Shown piece by piece: positions 1-7,293 of a DNA stretch of 64,000 bases. Source of the DNA: an uncultured Pseudomonadota bacterium (GTDB lineage Bacteria; Pseudomonadota; Alphaproteobacteria; RF32; CAG-239); contig CADAJN010000007.1 in the NCBI GenBank assembly GCA_902788365.1, positions 27,391-91,390 on the forward strand, written 5' to 3'. The notes below the pieces were generated by a model. It made no database searches and had not been told where the DNA came from. It was given only the letters and a program-made list of their open reading frames with translations. The position numbers and the translations under genes are program-made. Each line of letters opens with the position of its first letter. Position 1 is the first letter of the stretch.

Positions 1-390
1 CAAGCAGTTAATGACTATATATCAACAGTTAAAAGTATAGAACTTTCTGATTCATTTATTCATATGTATATGCAAACTCCGGAATTTTACGGAAAACCAT
101 GGATAGATGATTATCCTAAGCACGTCTTACATAATGCGGAAAGCATAGCCATCAGTCGTTTTGATAACAAATATTGGTTTAATAAAATCAAAACTTGCTA
201 TAACAATAATTTGCAAACAGGTGATATGATAGATATAATCGCCAAGTGTTCGCAAGAATATCAACAAGTTGTTACAGAAGAAACGGGAAAAATTTTGCAA
301 CAATTAGAACCATATAAACAGCTATTTGAAAATTTACATCAAATTTCACCGGAGCAAATCATGCCCCCCCTAAACATCAAAAACAGGTAA
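1..390 (+). CDS. Unrecognised protein, 5' partial, frame broken at a C-tract
   Basis: The reading frame is open from the first base, so the gene begins upstream of the window. The visible product is about 129 residues, hydrophilic and helix-prone, with no signal peptide or known motif. Just before the stop lies a run of seven C at 364-370. With one more C the frame would continue through a lysine-rich, natural-looking tail and stop at 444-446. The annotated C-terminus is therefore probably not the ancestral one. A sequencing error, a fixed frameshift or slippage-driven phase variation would all fit. Function unknown. Confidence 0.6.
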   Translation, partial: QAVNDYISTVKSIELSDSFIHMYMQTPEFYGKPWIDDYPKHVLHNAESIAISRFDNKYWFNKIKTCYNNNLQTGDMIDIIAKCSQEYQQVVTEETGKILQQLEPYKQLFENLHQISPEQIMPPLNIKNR

Positions 391-497
391 TTTCTCTATT
401 AAAATACCTGAAAGAAAATAAAAAACATTTTTCTTCAGGTATATAAGAATATTGATTTTATCATCATGAATAATAGATTAAAGATTAAGGAAGAAAA

Positions 498-1025
498 ATG
501 AAAAAATATTTAGATTTTATGTTCTTGTTGGTATTAAGCGCTTGTGCAAATTCGGTTAATAAAACTGAGTTTGTCAATCCGATTTTCAATCAACCATTAC
601 GCCCTTTATCCATGAGTAGCGGTTATATATATTTAACCCCGACATCTATTGATATGCGCACTCCGAAAGATAAAAATCTAATTGCCGGCAAAGGTGAATG
701 TGAACTTATTGAAAACACACAAGAGCGTATTACTTTGAAATGCAAATATAAATGGATTCCGCAGAAAGGATTACTGGAAAGCGCTCAAAAAGAACTCCAA
801 AGTTCTGATTCTATTACCCGTGAAATTGCACAGAAAACATTAGAAATTCACGCAACCACTTATGAAGAATATTATACATACGCTGTCAAAGATTTATATA
901 CTAATACTTGTTTGAGAATAGAGGAATATATCAGAAAACTAGATGAGGATTACACAAAAGATGATTTTTTTCATTCAAGCTATTGCGTAACCCCACCAGC
1001 TGAGTATAAGTCAGAATCTAATTGA
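498..1025 (+). CDS. Putative lipoprotein of unknown function
   Basis: The start is supported by AAGGAAG at 488-494, just upstream of the ATG. The N-terminus is a short lysine-bearing segment, a hydrophobic stretch and a lipobox (LSAC) with the acceptor cysteine at residue 16, so this 175-residue protein is predicted to be a lipid-anchored envelope protein. The mature part contains further cysteines that could form disulfides in the periplasm. No family is recognised. Its 3' end overlaps the convergent lysozyme-like gene by 15 bases. Confidence 0.7.
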   Translation: MKKYLDFMFLLVLSACANSVNKTEFVNPIFNQPLRPLSMSSGYIYLTPTSIDMRTPKDKNLIAGKGECELIENTQERITLKCKYKWIPQKGLLESAQKELQSSDSITREIAQKTLEIHATTYEEYYTYAVKDLYTNTCLRIEEYIRKLDEDYTKDDFFHSSYCVTPPAEYKSESN

Positions 1026-1823
1026 CCGTACCATACTTTCTGCCCAGTCGTTACGCTCTTGTCCGACATCTTTGCGATGAACATTTTGTATAATACCATT
1101 TATATCTTTGTCTTCAATCGCCTGATATAGTTTCGGCCAATTATTGCGGGTTAAGTTGCCGGTATTGTATTGAATATCTAGCAACACTTCTTTTAGTGGT
1201 TCCGGAAATTTATCAAAATCAGAGATAGTTAAAGGTGTAGCCACCGAAAAGTCTTCTGCTTTTGTATTACGATGAATAAAATTATTGTTTCTATCAACCA
1301 TCATACTCATATCACGTAATTTGTAAAAATATTTTTCTTTTTCCGTATCAGTTGCCGGACGACCGTTAATCATAAAATTAACTTTCATAAAGTCCTCCTT
1401 ATTGTTTATGTTGGCTCCAGCTCCTCCTGTAATATTTCCTTTAATATCTAAATATGGATTTGAAGGTATTCCTTCATATTTCTTAACATTTCCCCACATT
1501 TTTGCCAACAAATTCTCATCAGAAATATAATTAGGATTATTCACATATTGTGCATCTGTTGTCGTATTGGCAAATTCGTTCTGTGCAAATTGCATTCCTG
1601 TTGGATTAAGTGTGTTTGTTTGCAAATTTCCATAGCCTAAATCTTGCGCGGCAATTTCTTGAACCGAGGGAATAGTATTGTTAAGCGGAAACATTTCCGC
1701 AAGACGTTGTTGTAATTCTGCTGCAGTCATGTTATCTTGTCTTTCAACAAAATCACTATTCATATTAAACCCTGATGTATTATATGCACCCGTTCCAAAA
1801 ACTTTTCCAATTGATTTACTCAT
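1011..1823 (-). CDS. GH24 (T4-lysozyme-like) muramidase-domain protein
   Basis: The second half of this 270-residue protein resembles glycoside hydrolase family 24. E117, D126 and T132 fall in the context YEG...YLD...NITGG, and their spacing (9 and 6 residues) equals that of the E11/D20/T26 triad of T4 lysozyme. A later QYNTGNL segment and the C-terminal ER..WAESMVRS region fit the family's C-terminal helices. The first 100 or so residues are Asn/Thr-rich and unrecognised, with no signal peptide. The activity would be cleavage of the MurNAc-GlcNAc bond. The start is supported by TAGGAG upstream. No holin or other phage gene is adjacent, so it may be a domesticated or phage-remnant enzyme. Confidence 0.65.
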   Translation of the reverse strand: MSKSIGKVFGTGAYNTSGFNMNSDFVERQDNMTAAELQQRLAEMFPLNNTIPSVQEIAAQDLGYGNLQTNTLNPTGMQFAQNEFANTTTDAQYVNNPNYISDENLLAKMWGNVKKYEGIPSNPYLDIKGNITGGAGANINNKEDFMKVNFMINGRPATDTEKEKYFYKLRDMSMMVDRNNNFIHRNTKAEDFSVATPLTISDFDKFPEPLKEVLLDIQYNTGNLTRNNWPKLYQAIEDKDINGIIQNVHRKDVGQERNDWAESMVRSIRF

Positions 1824-2021
1824 TTTTTATCTCCTATAATTTTTCACGATATGTAAGAAATATATTATATAAAATTAGAAAAATCAAGTTTTAAATAATA
1901 AAAATATTATTTACGAAAATATATAACGCAGATTCAAAATGTTATAATACAATCAACTGGGGATAATTTACCTTGTAGTTAAACCAACTTCTGTTGGTTC
2001 TAACCGATAACCGAAGTTTAA

Positions 2022-2060
2022 AAAACAAAGCGGCCGCCACAAAGGCGACCATTTTGTTTT
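2022..2060. repeat. Imperfect 17-bp hairpin, terminator-like
   Basis: Two 17-base arms (2022-2038 and 2044-2060) pair around the loop ACAAA with a few mismatches. The outer arms are A-rich and T-rich and the core is GC-rich, like a bidirectional intrinsic terminator. It sits directly next to the copied tRNA-Ala 3' end, in the same arrangement as the terminator beside the intact tRNA. Confidence 0.6.
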
Positions 2061-2083
2061 AATTGGTGGAGCTAAGGAGGATC
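2061..2083 (-). pseudogene. Remnant or duplicate of the tRNA-Ala 3' end
   Basis: These 23 bases repeat exactly the sequence covering the 3' acceptor strand, CCA and part of the T-arm of the intact tRNA-Ala gene (2395-2417), about 334 bp away and in the same orientation. The remainder of a tRNA is absent here. This is either a decayed second tRNA copy or a distal attachment-site repeat left by an element that used the tRNA 3' end. Confidence 0.65.
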
Positions 2084-2085
2084 TT

Positions 2086-2143
2086 CTTGCTTCGTAAGCT
2101 CGCGCTTATTGCGCTTGCTAACTGCGCTTCGGTCACTCGGCTA
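2086..2143. repeat. 58-bp direct repeat, copy 1
   Basis: This GC-richer segment is repeated at 2171-2228 with an 85-bp period. It contains many GCGCTT/GCTTCG-type words and small inverted repeats, and has no coding character. Confidence 0.85.
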
Positions 2144-2170
2144 AAACAACAGCTTAATTGTTTTCCTCGT

Positions 2171-2228
2171 CTTGCTTCGTAAGCTCGCGCTTATTGCGCT
2201 TGCTAACTGCGCTTCGGTCACTCGGCTA
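2171..2228. repeat. 58-bp direct repeat, copy 2
   Basis: This is the second copy of the repeat at 2086-2143. The two copies are separated by 27 bases. Confidence 0.85.
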
Positions 2229-2282
2229 CTAAATGCGCCTCAGCTACCGCTTCGGCTTATTAAGTATCCTTCGCCGCTCGTC

Positions 2283-2309
2283 ATAAAAATGTCCACCGGA
2301 CATTTTTAT
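2283..2309. repeat. Perfect 12-bp hairpin
   Basis: The arms ATAAAAATGTCC and GGACATTTTTAT pair perfectly around an ACC loop. The T-rich arm makes it terminator-like, but no adjacent gene clearly needs it. It may be a mobile intergenic hairpin. Confidence 0.7.
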
Positions 2310-2351
2310 TTCCTCGCGCTCCTGACGGTCAGGAGTTCTATCCCTATCATA

Positions 2352-2397
2352 AATTAAAAAGAAAAGACAGGGCTAAACCCTGTCTTTTCTTTTTAAT

Positions 2398-2398
<1 letters not shown>
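2352..2398 (-). terminator. Terminator downstream of tRNA-Ala
   Basis: Perfect 21-base arms (2352-2372 and 2378-2398) flank the loop CTAAA, with an A/T-rich base and a GACAGGG core. It begins at the last base of the tRNA CCA on the minus strand and is well placed to end the tRNA transcript. Confidence 0.8.
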
Positions 2399-2473
<75 letters not shown>

Positions 2474-2624
2474 AACATAATATTTGACATATGCCCTTAG
2501 CAAATTGCTGAGAACAGACACATACATAGCAAATATTTCAGCTAATTGCAAGTAAAATTTTCGCTCCTGTGATTTTTTTGCAAATTTTATTAGACTTTAA
2601 GCAAAAATATCCTATATTTTGCTT

Positions 2625-3647
2625 ATGGAAAATCAACAACTGACACAACTTCTTTTAGATTGGTTCGCGCAAAACGGCCGCGATTTACCGTGGCGATACA
2701 AAGGTGGTGCTCACCCCAATCCTTATATCGTTTTTGTTTCGGAAATGATGTTGCAACAAACCACCGTTAAAACGGTTATACCATATTTTACACGTTTTAT
2801 ACAGCGCTTTCCAACCGTGCAAGATTTAGCCTCTGCCACCGACGATGAAGTGGCAAAATATTGGCAAGGTCTCGGCTATTATTCACGTGCCCGCGCTTTG
2901 TTGCACACCGCACAAACCATTTGCCAAATCTACGACGGCCATTTTCCGCAAATAGAATCCGAAGTGGCTAAACTTAAAGGTTTCGGTCCTTATATGACAG
3001 CCAGTTTTTTGGCCTTAGCGTTTAACCAACCGCAGACAGTTATTGACGGCAACGTCATGCGCATTATGTGCCGTATGTTCGGTTTAACCCAGCCGCTTGA
3101 TGAAATTCAACCCAAAATTCGTCAATATGCCGCAACTTTAGCTTCTAAGACACATCCTGCCGACTATGCTTCGGCCATAATGGATTTAGGGGCAACCGTC
3201 TGCACACCGAAAAAGCCGCTTTGCGTTTTGTGCCCATGGCAAAAATATTGCGCCAGTAACGGTCGCGCCGATATTGAGCAAATTCCCGCACGCCGTTCTG
3301 TCTCCAAAAAAGAGTATAACGGCTTTGTATTTATTATTTGCAATGCTAAAGGGCAAATTTACATTCGCAAGCGCAGCGAAAAAGGTTTGCTCCACGGTTT
3401 GTATGAATTTCCATGGAATACCGCAACACCCGATTGGTTATCAGATGTCAGTGCTTCTGAAAATTATGTCACACATGTTTTTACCCATATAAAAATGAAG
3501 CTGCAAATTGTCTATGCCTCTGCCGCAAAAGCACCGAATGACGGCTTTTTTGTATTACCCACACAACTGACTGACTATCCGATGTCAACTCTAATGCAAA
3601 AAGTCTGCCGATACATAAAAATAACAAAAGCCCGCTCAACCGAATGA
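2625..3647 (+). CDS. mutY: A/G-specific adenine DNA glycosylase
   Basis: MutY removes adenine mispaired with 8-oxoguanine in base excision repair. The catalytic glutamate is in SEMMLQQTTV, GLGYYSRAR follows, and the helix-hairpin-helix LKGFGPY leads to the catalytic aspartate in VIDGNV. The iron-sulfur ligands appear as C-X6-C-X2-C-X5-C in CTPKKPLCVLCPWQKYC. The C-terminal third is the NUDIX-like domain that reads 8-oxoG. I place the start at the ATG at 2625 rather than a TTG two codons upstream; no strong ribosome site is visible. The 341-residue length is normal. It is divergent from the tRNA gene and appears monocistronic. Confidence 0.95.
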   Translation: MENQQLTQLLLDWFAQNGRDLPWRYKGGAHPNPYIVFVSEMMLQQTTVKTVIPYFTRFIQRFPTVQDLASATDDEVAKYWQGLGYYSRARALLHTAQTICQIYDGHFPQIESEVAKLKGFGPYMTASFLALAFNQPQTVIDGNVMRIMCRMFGLTQPLDEIQPKIRQYAATLASKTHPADYASAIMDLGATVCTPKKPLCVLCPWQKYCASNGRADIEQIPARRSVSKKEYNGFVFIICNAKGQIYIRKRSEKGLLHGLYEFPWNTATPDWLSDVSASENYVTHVFTHIKMKLQIVYASAAKAPNDGFFVLPTQLTDYPMSTLMQKVCRYIKITKARSTE

Positions 3648-3657
3648 GGGGGCTTTT
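3626..3657. terminator. Bidirectional terminator between mutY and the TrpF-like gene
   Basis: AAAAGCCC (3626-3633) pairs with GGGCTTTT (3650-3657), with an inner CTCA/TGAG extension. The mutY stop codon lies inside the hairpin. Both strands end in T-rich tracts, so it can serve both converging genes. Confidence 0.75.
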
Positions 3658-3694
3658 ATCTTTGATTTTAAATGACAGAGAACTTATAAAACTC

Positions 3695-4453
3695 TCATGT
3701 TTTCAATCTCCATGCGTCAACCGCACGCAGATAATCTGCACACTTGCGTAAATCAAAATGACCGTCTTCGTCCTCCAAACGACGCTGCGCATCAACAAAA
3801 ACACCGGCATAGTTTGGCTTTTTTTGCCAACTCGCATAAATTTCATCAAGAACCTGAGCCACATTATCGGGACCAATGCCACCGGCATATCCCTGCAGCA
3901 CACACGGCCAAACCGGCGCTGGACGTGAACTGGGAGCAATACCCTGTCCAAATGAGCTGTCATACAGCAAATCAAACTCTCTGCCACGCTCATAGAGCTG
4001 TTCAATTAAAGGTTTGTTACTGTCATTGTATGACAAAATAAAACGGTGCTGCGGAAAATCGGTTATCAGATTTCCCAATTTCATCAGATCAGGAGTTTGC
4101 TCTCTGCCAATCTTAAAATTAAGCTGAATCCTCTGAAAGAACGGCTTGCCGTCAATTCCTTTCAGCCTCATCAATTCCAAGAGTTCAGGCGCAACAATGC
4201 CCTGCCCTAAATCAGCCACCCAGCCGTTATTAACATGCAATGCGGCGTTGATTCCTAACTTTTCCTGCGTAACCAGCGTAGACAATGCATAAAGCCACGG
4301 CAAGCGCCCCGGTTTTTGCAAACACTGCTCGGCAGAAACCTGCACTCCGATTTCAGCCAACGGAAACATTGACAACAAATTCATTAACTGATACCGGTTC
4401 GTGGTTTCGTTGGTTCCGGAACACGTTACATACTTAATCTCCATCATAGGCAT
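3695..4453 (-). CDS. TrpF-like TIM-barrel protein
   Basis: This 252-residue protein has the feel of a phosphoribosylanthranilate isomerase-like beta/alpha barrel. An early strand ends in VTCSGTNETTN, a late GYAGGIGPDNVAQVLDEI segment resembles the TrpF phosphate-binding loop, and VFVDAQRRLEDEDGHFDLRKC resembles the last strand. The canonical TrpF KxCG start and SSGVE end are altered, so true TrpF activity is doubtful, and no other trp gene is nearby. No clear ribosome site picks between the ATGs at 4453, 4447 and 4444. It lies alone, convergent with mutY. Confidence 0.5.
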   Translation of the reverse strand: MPMMEIKYVTCSGTNETTNRYQLMNLLSMFPLAEIGVQVSAEQCLQKPGRLPWLYALSTLVTQEKLGINAALHVNNGWVADLGQGIVAPELLELMRLKGIDGKPFFQRIQLNFKIGREQTPDLMKLGNLITDFPQHRFILSYNDSNKPLIEQLYERGREFDLLYDSSFGQGIAPSSRPAPVWPCVLQGYAGGIGPDNVAQVLDEIYASWQKKPNYAGVFVDAQRRLEDEDGHFDLRKCADYLRAVDAWRLKT

Positions 4454-4521
4454 AAGAATTTAGACATTAATAATTTAAAATCGTTTTCAATTATAATTTT
4501 TTTGTATAAATTGTCAAGTTA

Positions 4522-4998
4522 TTATTGCAGATGGCGGTTTGAACGATGCGGCATCATTTTCTCTTTCTGCGCAGTTTTTTGTTGCAAATTCTGCGTTTCC
4601 TCGTGTCCATCTTCTTCATCTGATGAATTGTCATTTTTATCGCTGGAAAATGCTTGTTTCACATTGCTTCCCACTTCTTTAGTGCCTTCCCACACATCGC
4701 CTGTAAATTCCTTTGTGCCTTCCCATATATCTCCGGTCATTTCTTTGGTACCTTCCCAAACATCGCCGGTGAATTCCTTGGTGCCTTTCCACATATCTCC
4801 CGTCACTTCTTTGGTTTTATCCCAAGCTTTTACCGTTCCTTCTTTTGTATGTTGCCATAGTCCCTTTTCTTGTGTCATTTGATTTTCTCCCTGTTGAATC
4901 TGATTATTTTCAATGCTTGTTGCGTGGCACAAATTTGTCATTATAACATTGCCCCAAACAAACATAAGCAGTCCGAATATGATATTTTTGCTTTTCAT
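4522..4998 (-). CDS. Secreted protein with tandem 11-residue (LEA-like) repeats
   Basis: A signal-peptide-like N-terminus (residues 1-26) precedes five 11-residue repeats at residues 57-111, of the type DVWEGTKEFTG, encoded by 4666-4830. A highly charged acidic and then Gln/Lys-rich tail follows. Regular 11-mers with Lys/Glu and an aromatic residue suggest an amphipathic, LEA- or apolipoprotein-like helix; no enzyme is indicated. The first ATG has a strong GAGGAGG site. A second good GGGAG site precedes an in-frame ATG at codon 41, which would make a form lacking the signal sequence. Function unknown; membrane or desiccation-type protection is only a guess. Confidence 0.65.
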   Translation of the reverse strand: MKSKNIIFGLLMFVWGNVIMTNLCHATSIENNQIQQGENQMTQEKGLWQHTKEGTVKAWDKTKEVTGDMWKGTKEFTGDVWEGTKEMTGDIWEGTKEFTGDVWEGTKEVGSNVKQAFSSDKNDNSSDEEDGHEETQNLQQKTAQKEKMMPHRSNRHLQ

Positions 4999-5061
4999 CT
5001 TTTCCTCCTCGGATCAACAAAGAAATAATTTATTCTCACGGCTTTTCAATATAATAAAACA

Positions 5062-5089
5062 GATAACGCCGGCAATTGCCGGCGCTGTC
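5062..5089 (-). terminator. Probable terminator after the OmpH/Skp-like gene
   Basis: A GC-rich palindrome, CGCCGGCAATTGCCGGCG (5067-5084), is extended by partly paired flanks, 24 bases past the stop of the upstream minus-strand gene. The downstream T-tract is weak, so termination may be inefficient. Confidence 0.5.
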
Positions 5090-5112
5090 ATAAAAGCATT
5101 TAAGCTATTTTT

Positions 5113-5598
5113 TTATTTTACTAAATCAATAACCGAATCTGTAATATCAATACCGCCATCAACTATTGAAGCTTTATTGATAATCACGTTCAGCCCTTGT
5201 TTTTGAGCCACGGCTTTAACCGTATCATTTAACTTTTGATCCGAAGCCTGTAATGCCGAGGCATATAATTTATCGTAACCTTCTTTCTGAGCATTTATTT
5301 TTGCTAAATATTCTTCCGATAATTTTTTGCGTGCATCTTCATCTTTTACATCTTTAATTTGATTATTTGCCGCATCAGCCATGTTTTTCAAATTTTGCAT
5401 TTGGCCGTCGCGCATTATTTTCAGTGCCGCCACATCCTTAGATTCTGCAATTACACGTTGCAAATCAACAACGGCAATTCTTTGTGCATTACCTACCGTT
5501 GCCTTATAAGTCACAAAAGAGCTTACAACCGCAGCCAAAATTGCCATCAAAATAATCAATCCGTAATTGATACCGCTTTCACTATCATTTTTGGACAT
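5113..5598 (-). CDS. OmpH/Skp-family protein with N-terminal membrane anchor
   Basis: The product has a membrane segment at about residues 12-30. The OmpH/Skp pattern follows: a strand with IAVVDLQRVI, a long charged alpha-helical hairpin (about residues 50-130), and a closing strand, GLNVIINKASIVDGGIDITDSVI. Skp proteins are trimeric periplasmic chaperones for outer-membrane proteins. Here the leader lacks a clear cleavage site, so the protein may stay anchored in the inner membrane. An AAGGAG site precedes the ATG. A second member of the family lies next to the giant adhesin (46609-47166). Confidence 0.7.
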   Translation of the reverse strand: MSKNDSESGINYGLIILMAILAAVVSSFVTYKATVGNAQRIAVVDLQRVIAESKDVAALKIMRDGQMQNLKNMADAANNQIKDVKDEDARKKLSEEYLAKINAQKEGYDKLYASALQASDQKLNDTVKAVAQKQGLNVIINKASIVDGGIDITDSVIDLVK

Positions 5599-5703
5599 TT
5601 TAATTCTCCTTATTAAACATACGGGTATATATTAACTTGTTTTTTATGAATTTCAACAATTTTATTACTTTACATGTAAAAAAATACAATGTTCAAATTA
5701 TTA

Positions 5704-5731
5704 TTGACGCCGATTAAAAATTGTTTATTCT
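5704..5731 (+). promoter_or_regulatory. Possible sigma-70 promoter for dgkA-hemW
   Basis: TTGACG (5704-5709) and TATTCT (5726-5731) are separated by 16 bases and lie just upstream of the dgkA ribosome site. The leader would be very short. Confidence 0.4.
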
Positions 5732-5752
5732 TATGCCTAAGGAGATTTGACC

Positions 5753-6151
5753 ATGAAAGCACCGGATACCGGTATAAAAAGAATCTTAAAGGCTTTTGTT
5801 TATTCTTATCAGGGATTTATTGCCGCTTTTAAAAGCGAAGCGGCATTTCGCCAAGATATCGCTTTTTGCGTGTTTTGGGGTGTTTTTGCCTGTTGGCTGA
5901 ATGTGCCTTTGTTGCACCGCTGTTTACTTTTGGCAACATTACTTTTGATTTTGCTTACAGAACTGATCAATACCGCCATAGAAACGATTATTGACCGCAT
6001 TTCACCCGATTATCATGAACTATCAAAAAAAGCCAAAGACATCGGCAGCTTATTGGTTTTGCTTTCATTTATTAATGCCGGCCTTATATGGTTTGGCGTT
6101 GTTTATACCGATTATAGTGCCCTGCAACAACAAATAAGCGGTTTATTATAA
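5753..6151 (+). CDS. dgkA: Diacylglycerol kinase
   Basis: This small integral membrane kinase phosphorylates diacylglycerol to phosphatidate, recycling lipid headgroup by-products. The family signature is intact in ELINTAIETIIDRISPDYHELSKKAKD, and there are three hydrophobic segments, as expected for about 130 residues. The start is the ATG at 5753, with AAGGAG at 5739-5744; a TTG two codons upstream is less likely. The stop shares one base with the hemW start (TAATG), which indicates translational coupling. Confidence 0.95.
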   Translation: MKAPDTGIKRILKAFVYSYQGFIAAFKSEAAFRQDIAFCVFWGVFACWLNVPLLHRCLLLATLLLILLTELINTAIETIIDRISPDYHELSKKAKDIGSLLVLLSFINAGLIWFGVVYTDYSALQQQISGLL

Positions 6152-7248
6152 TGTATCAGCCGCAAGATTTAGCCGTTTACATTCACTGGCCGTTTTGCAA
6201 AAGCAAATGCCCCTATTGCGATTTCTATAAACAAGTTAATCCGCATGTTAATCAAACTCTGTTGGTTGATGAATATTTACAGGCACTACAAAAATATCAC
6301 GAATTATTGCCCGATCGCCAAATCAAATCAATATTTTTCGGCGGCGGCACGCCATCACTGATGGAACCGCAACAAATCGCCCGTATTTTAGACTTTATTG
6401 CCGGTAAATGGAGTCTATCACCGCAAATTGAAATTTCTTTGGAAGCGAATCCGAACAGTCACTATCAAAATATGTTTTCTGATTTTAGAAATGCCGGCAT
6501 CAATCGCTTATCTCTGGGCGTGCAAGCTCTAAATGAAGCCGATTTGCGTTTTTTGGGGCGTTCGCATAATGTAACCATGGCACGTTCCTGCCTTGCGGAA
6601 ATTGTGCGCGTGTTTGATAATCACTCTGCCGATTTAATTTATGCACGACCGCAACAAAATATTGCCGCATGGCAACAAGAGCTGAGCGAAATTTGCTCTT
6701 ATGGTCTTCGGCACATTTCGCTTTATCAGTTGACTATTGAAGAAGGCACGGTGTTTGCGCGCAAAAACATTCAAGTGCTTGATGAAGATAAAGCTGCCGA
6801 AATGTATGATTTTACGCGCGATTTTTTGCATGATGCCGGTTATCTGCATTACGAAGTGTCTAATTTTGCCCGCGCCGGTTATGAATCTCGCCATAATTTG
6901 ACTTATTGGCAAGGCGGCGATTATCTCGGTATCGGCGCTTCGGCGCATGGCCGCATTTGTCTAAATGGTCAACATTTTGCAACGGTTTATCCTTTTGAAC
7001 ACACTATGTTAACTGCACACGAACGGGCGCGTGAGCTCATTTTGATGGGATTACGTCTAACCGCCGGACTTAACAAGCAGCGTTTTAAGCAAATTTGCGA
7101 CCTTGATTTGACAGAGGCCGTTAATCAAGAACATAAGCAAAATCTGCTGGAACTCGGTCTGTTGGAAGAAGACCGCTATTTCTTAAGGGTAACTTATCGC
7201 GGCATGCTTGTGCTGAACACCATTATTTTTCAACTTTGCGATATATAA
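6151..7248 (+). CDS. hemW: Heme chaperone HemW (radical SAM, HemN-like)
   Basis: A radical SAM cluster motif C-X3-C-X2-C is present in FCKSKCPYCDF near residue 17, followed by FFGGGTPSLM and a C-terminal HemN-type domain. The N-terminus starts directly with the VYIHWPFC strand, and the protein is short, like HemW rather than HemN (coproporphyrinogen dehydrogenase). HemW binds heme and transfers it to respiratory proteins. The gene overlaps dgkA by one base and ends at a hairpin terminator. Confidence 0.88.
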   Translation: MYQPQDLAVYIHWPFCKSKCPYCDFYKQVNPHVNQTLLVDEYLQALQKYHELLPDRQIKSIFFGGGTPSLMEPQQIARILDFIAGKWSLSPQIEISLEANPNSHYQNMFSDFRNAGINRLSLGVQALNEADLRFLGRSHNVTMARSCLAEIVRVFDNHSADLIYARPQQNIAAWQQELSEICSYGLRHISLYQLTIEEGTVFARKNIQVLDEDKAAEMYDFTRDFLHDAGYLHYEVSNFARAGYESRHNLTYWQGGDYLGIGASAHGRICLNGQHFATVYPFEHTMLTAHERARELILMGLRLTAGLNKQRFKQICDLDLTEAVNQEHKQNLLELGLLEEDRYFLRVTYRGMLVLNTIIFQLCDI

Positions 7249-7273
7249 AAAAGGCACCTGAACGGGTGCCTTT
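7249..7273. terminator. Terminator between hemW and ftsZ
   Basis: GGCACC (7253-7258) pairs with GGTGCC (7265-7270), flanked by an A run on the left and TTT on the right. It can act in both directions between the converging hemW and ftsZ genes. Confidence 0.75.
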
Positions 7274-7293
7274 AATGAACATTCAATGACTGA

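Larger units (their letters stand above)
1824..2351. other. Gene-poor intergenic region with hairpins and direct repeats
   Basis: No convincing gene is seen here. The first 150 bases are very AT-rich. A small perfect hairpin lies at 1982-1999 (7-bp stem, TTCT loop). It is followed by a larger imperfect hairpin, a copied tRNA 3' end, a 58-bp direct repeat and another perfect hairpin, each listed separately. An open frame at 2172-2357 lies inside these repeats and looks spurious. Confidence 0.7.

Noticed and set aside
2172..2357. Plus-strand open frame of 61 codons
   Set aside because: It lies within the direct repeat and hairpin region beside the tRNA, with no ribosome site and no protein-like composition.
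3695..4453. Functional TrpF of a tryptophan operon
   Set aside because: Key TrpF start and end motifs are altered and no other trp gene is adjacent; only the fold resemblance is kept.
4502..4882. Plus-strand frames opposite the 11-residue repeats
   Set aside because: They are antisense shadows of the repeated minus-strand gene, whose frame has a signal peptide and a strong ribosome site.
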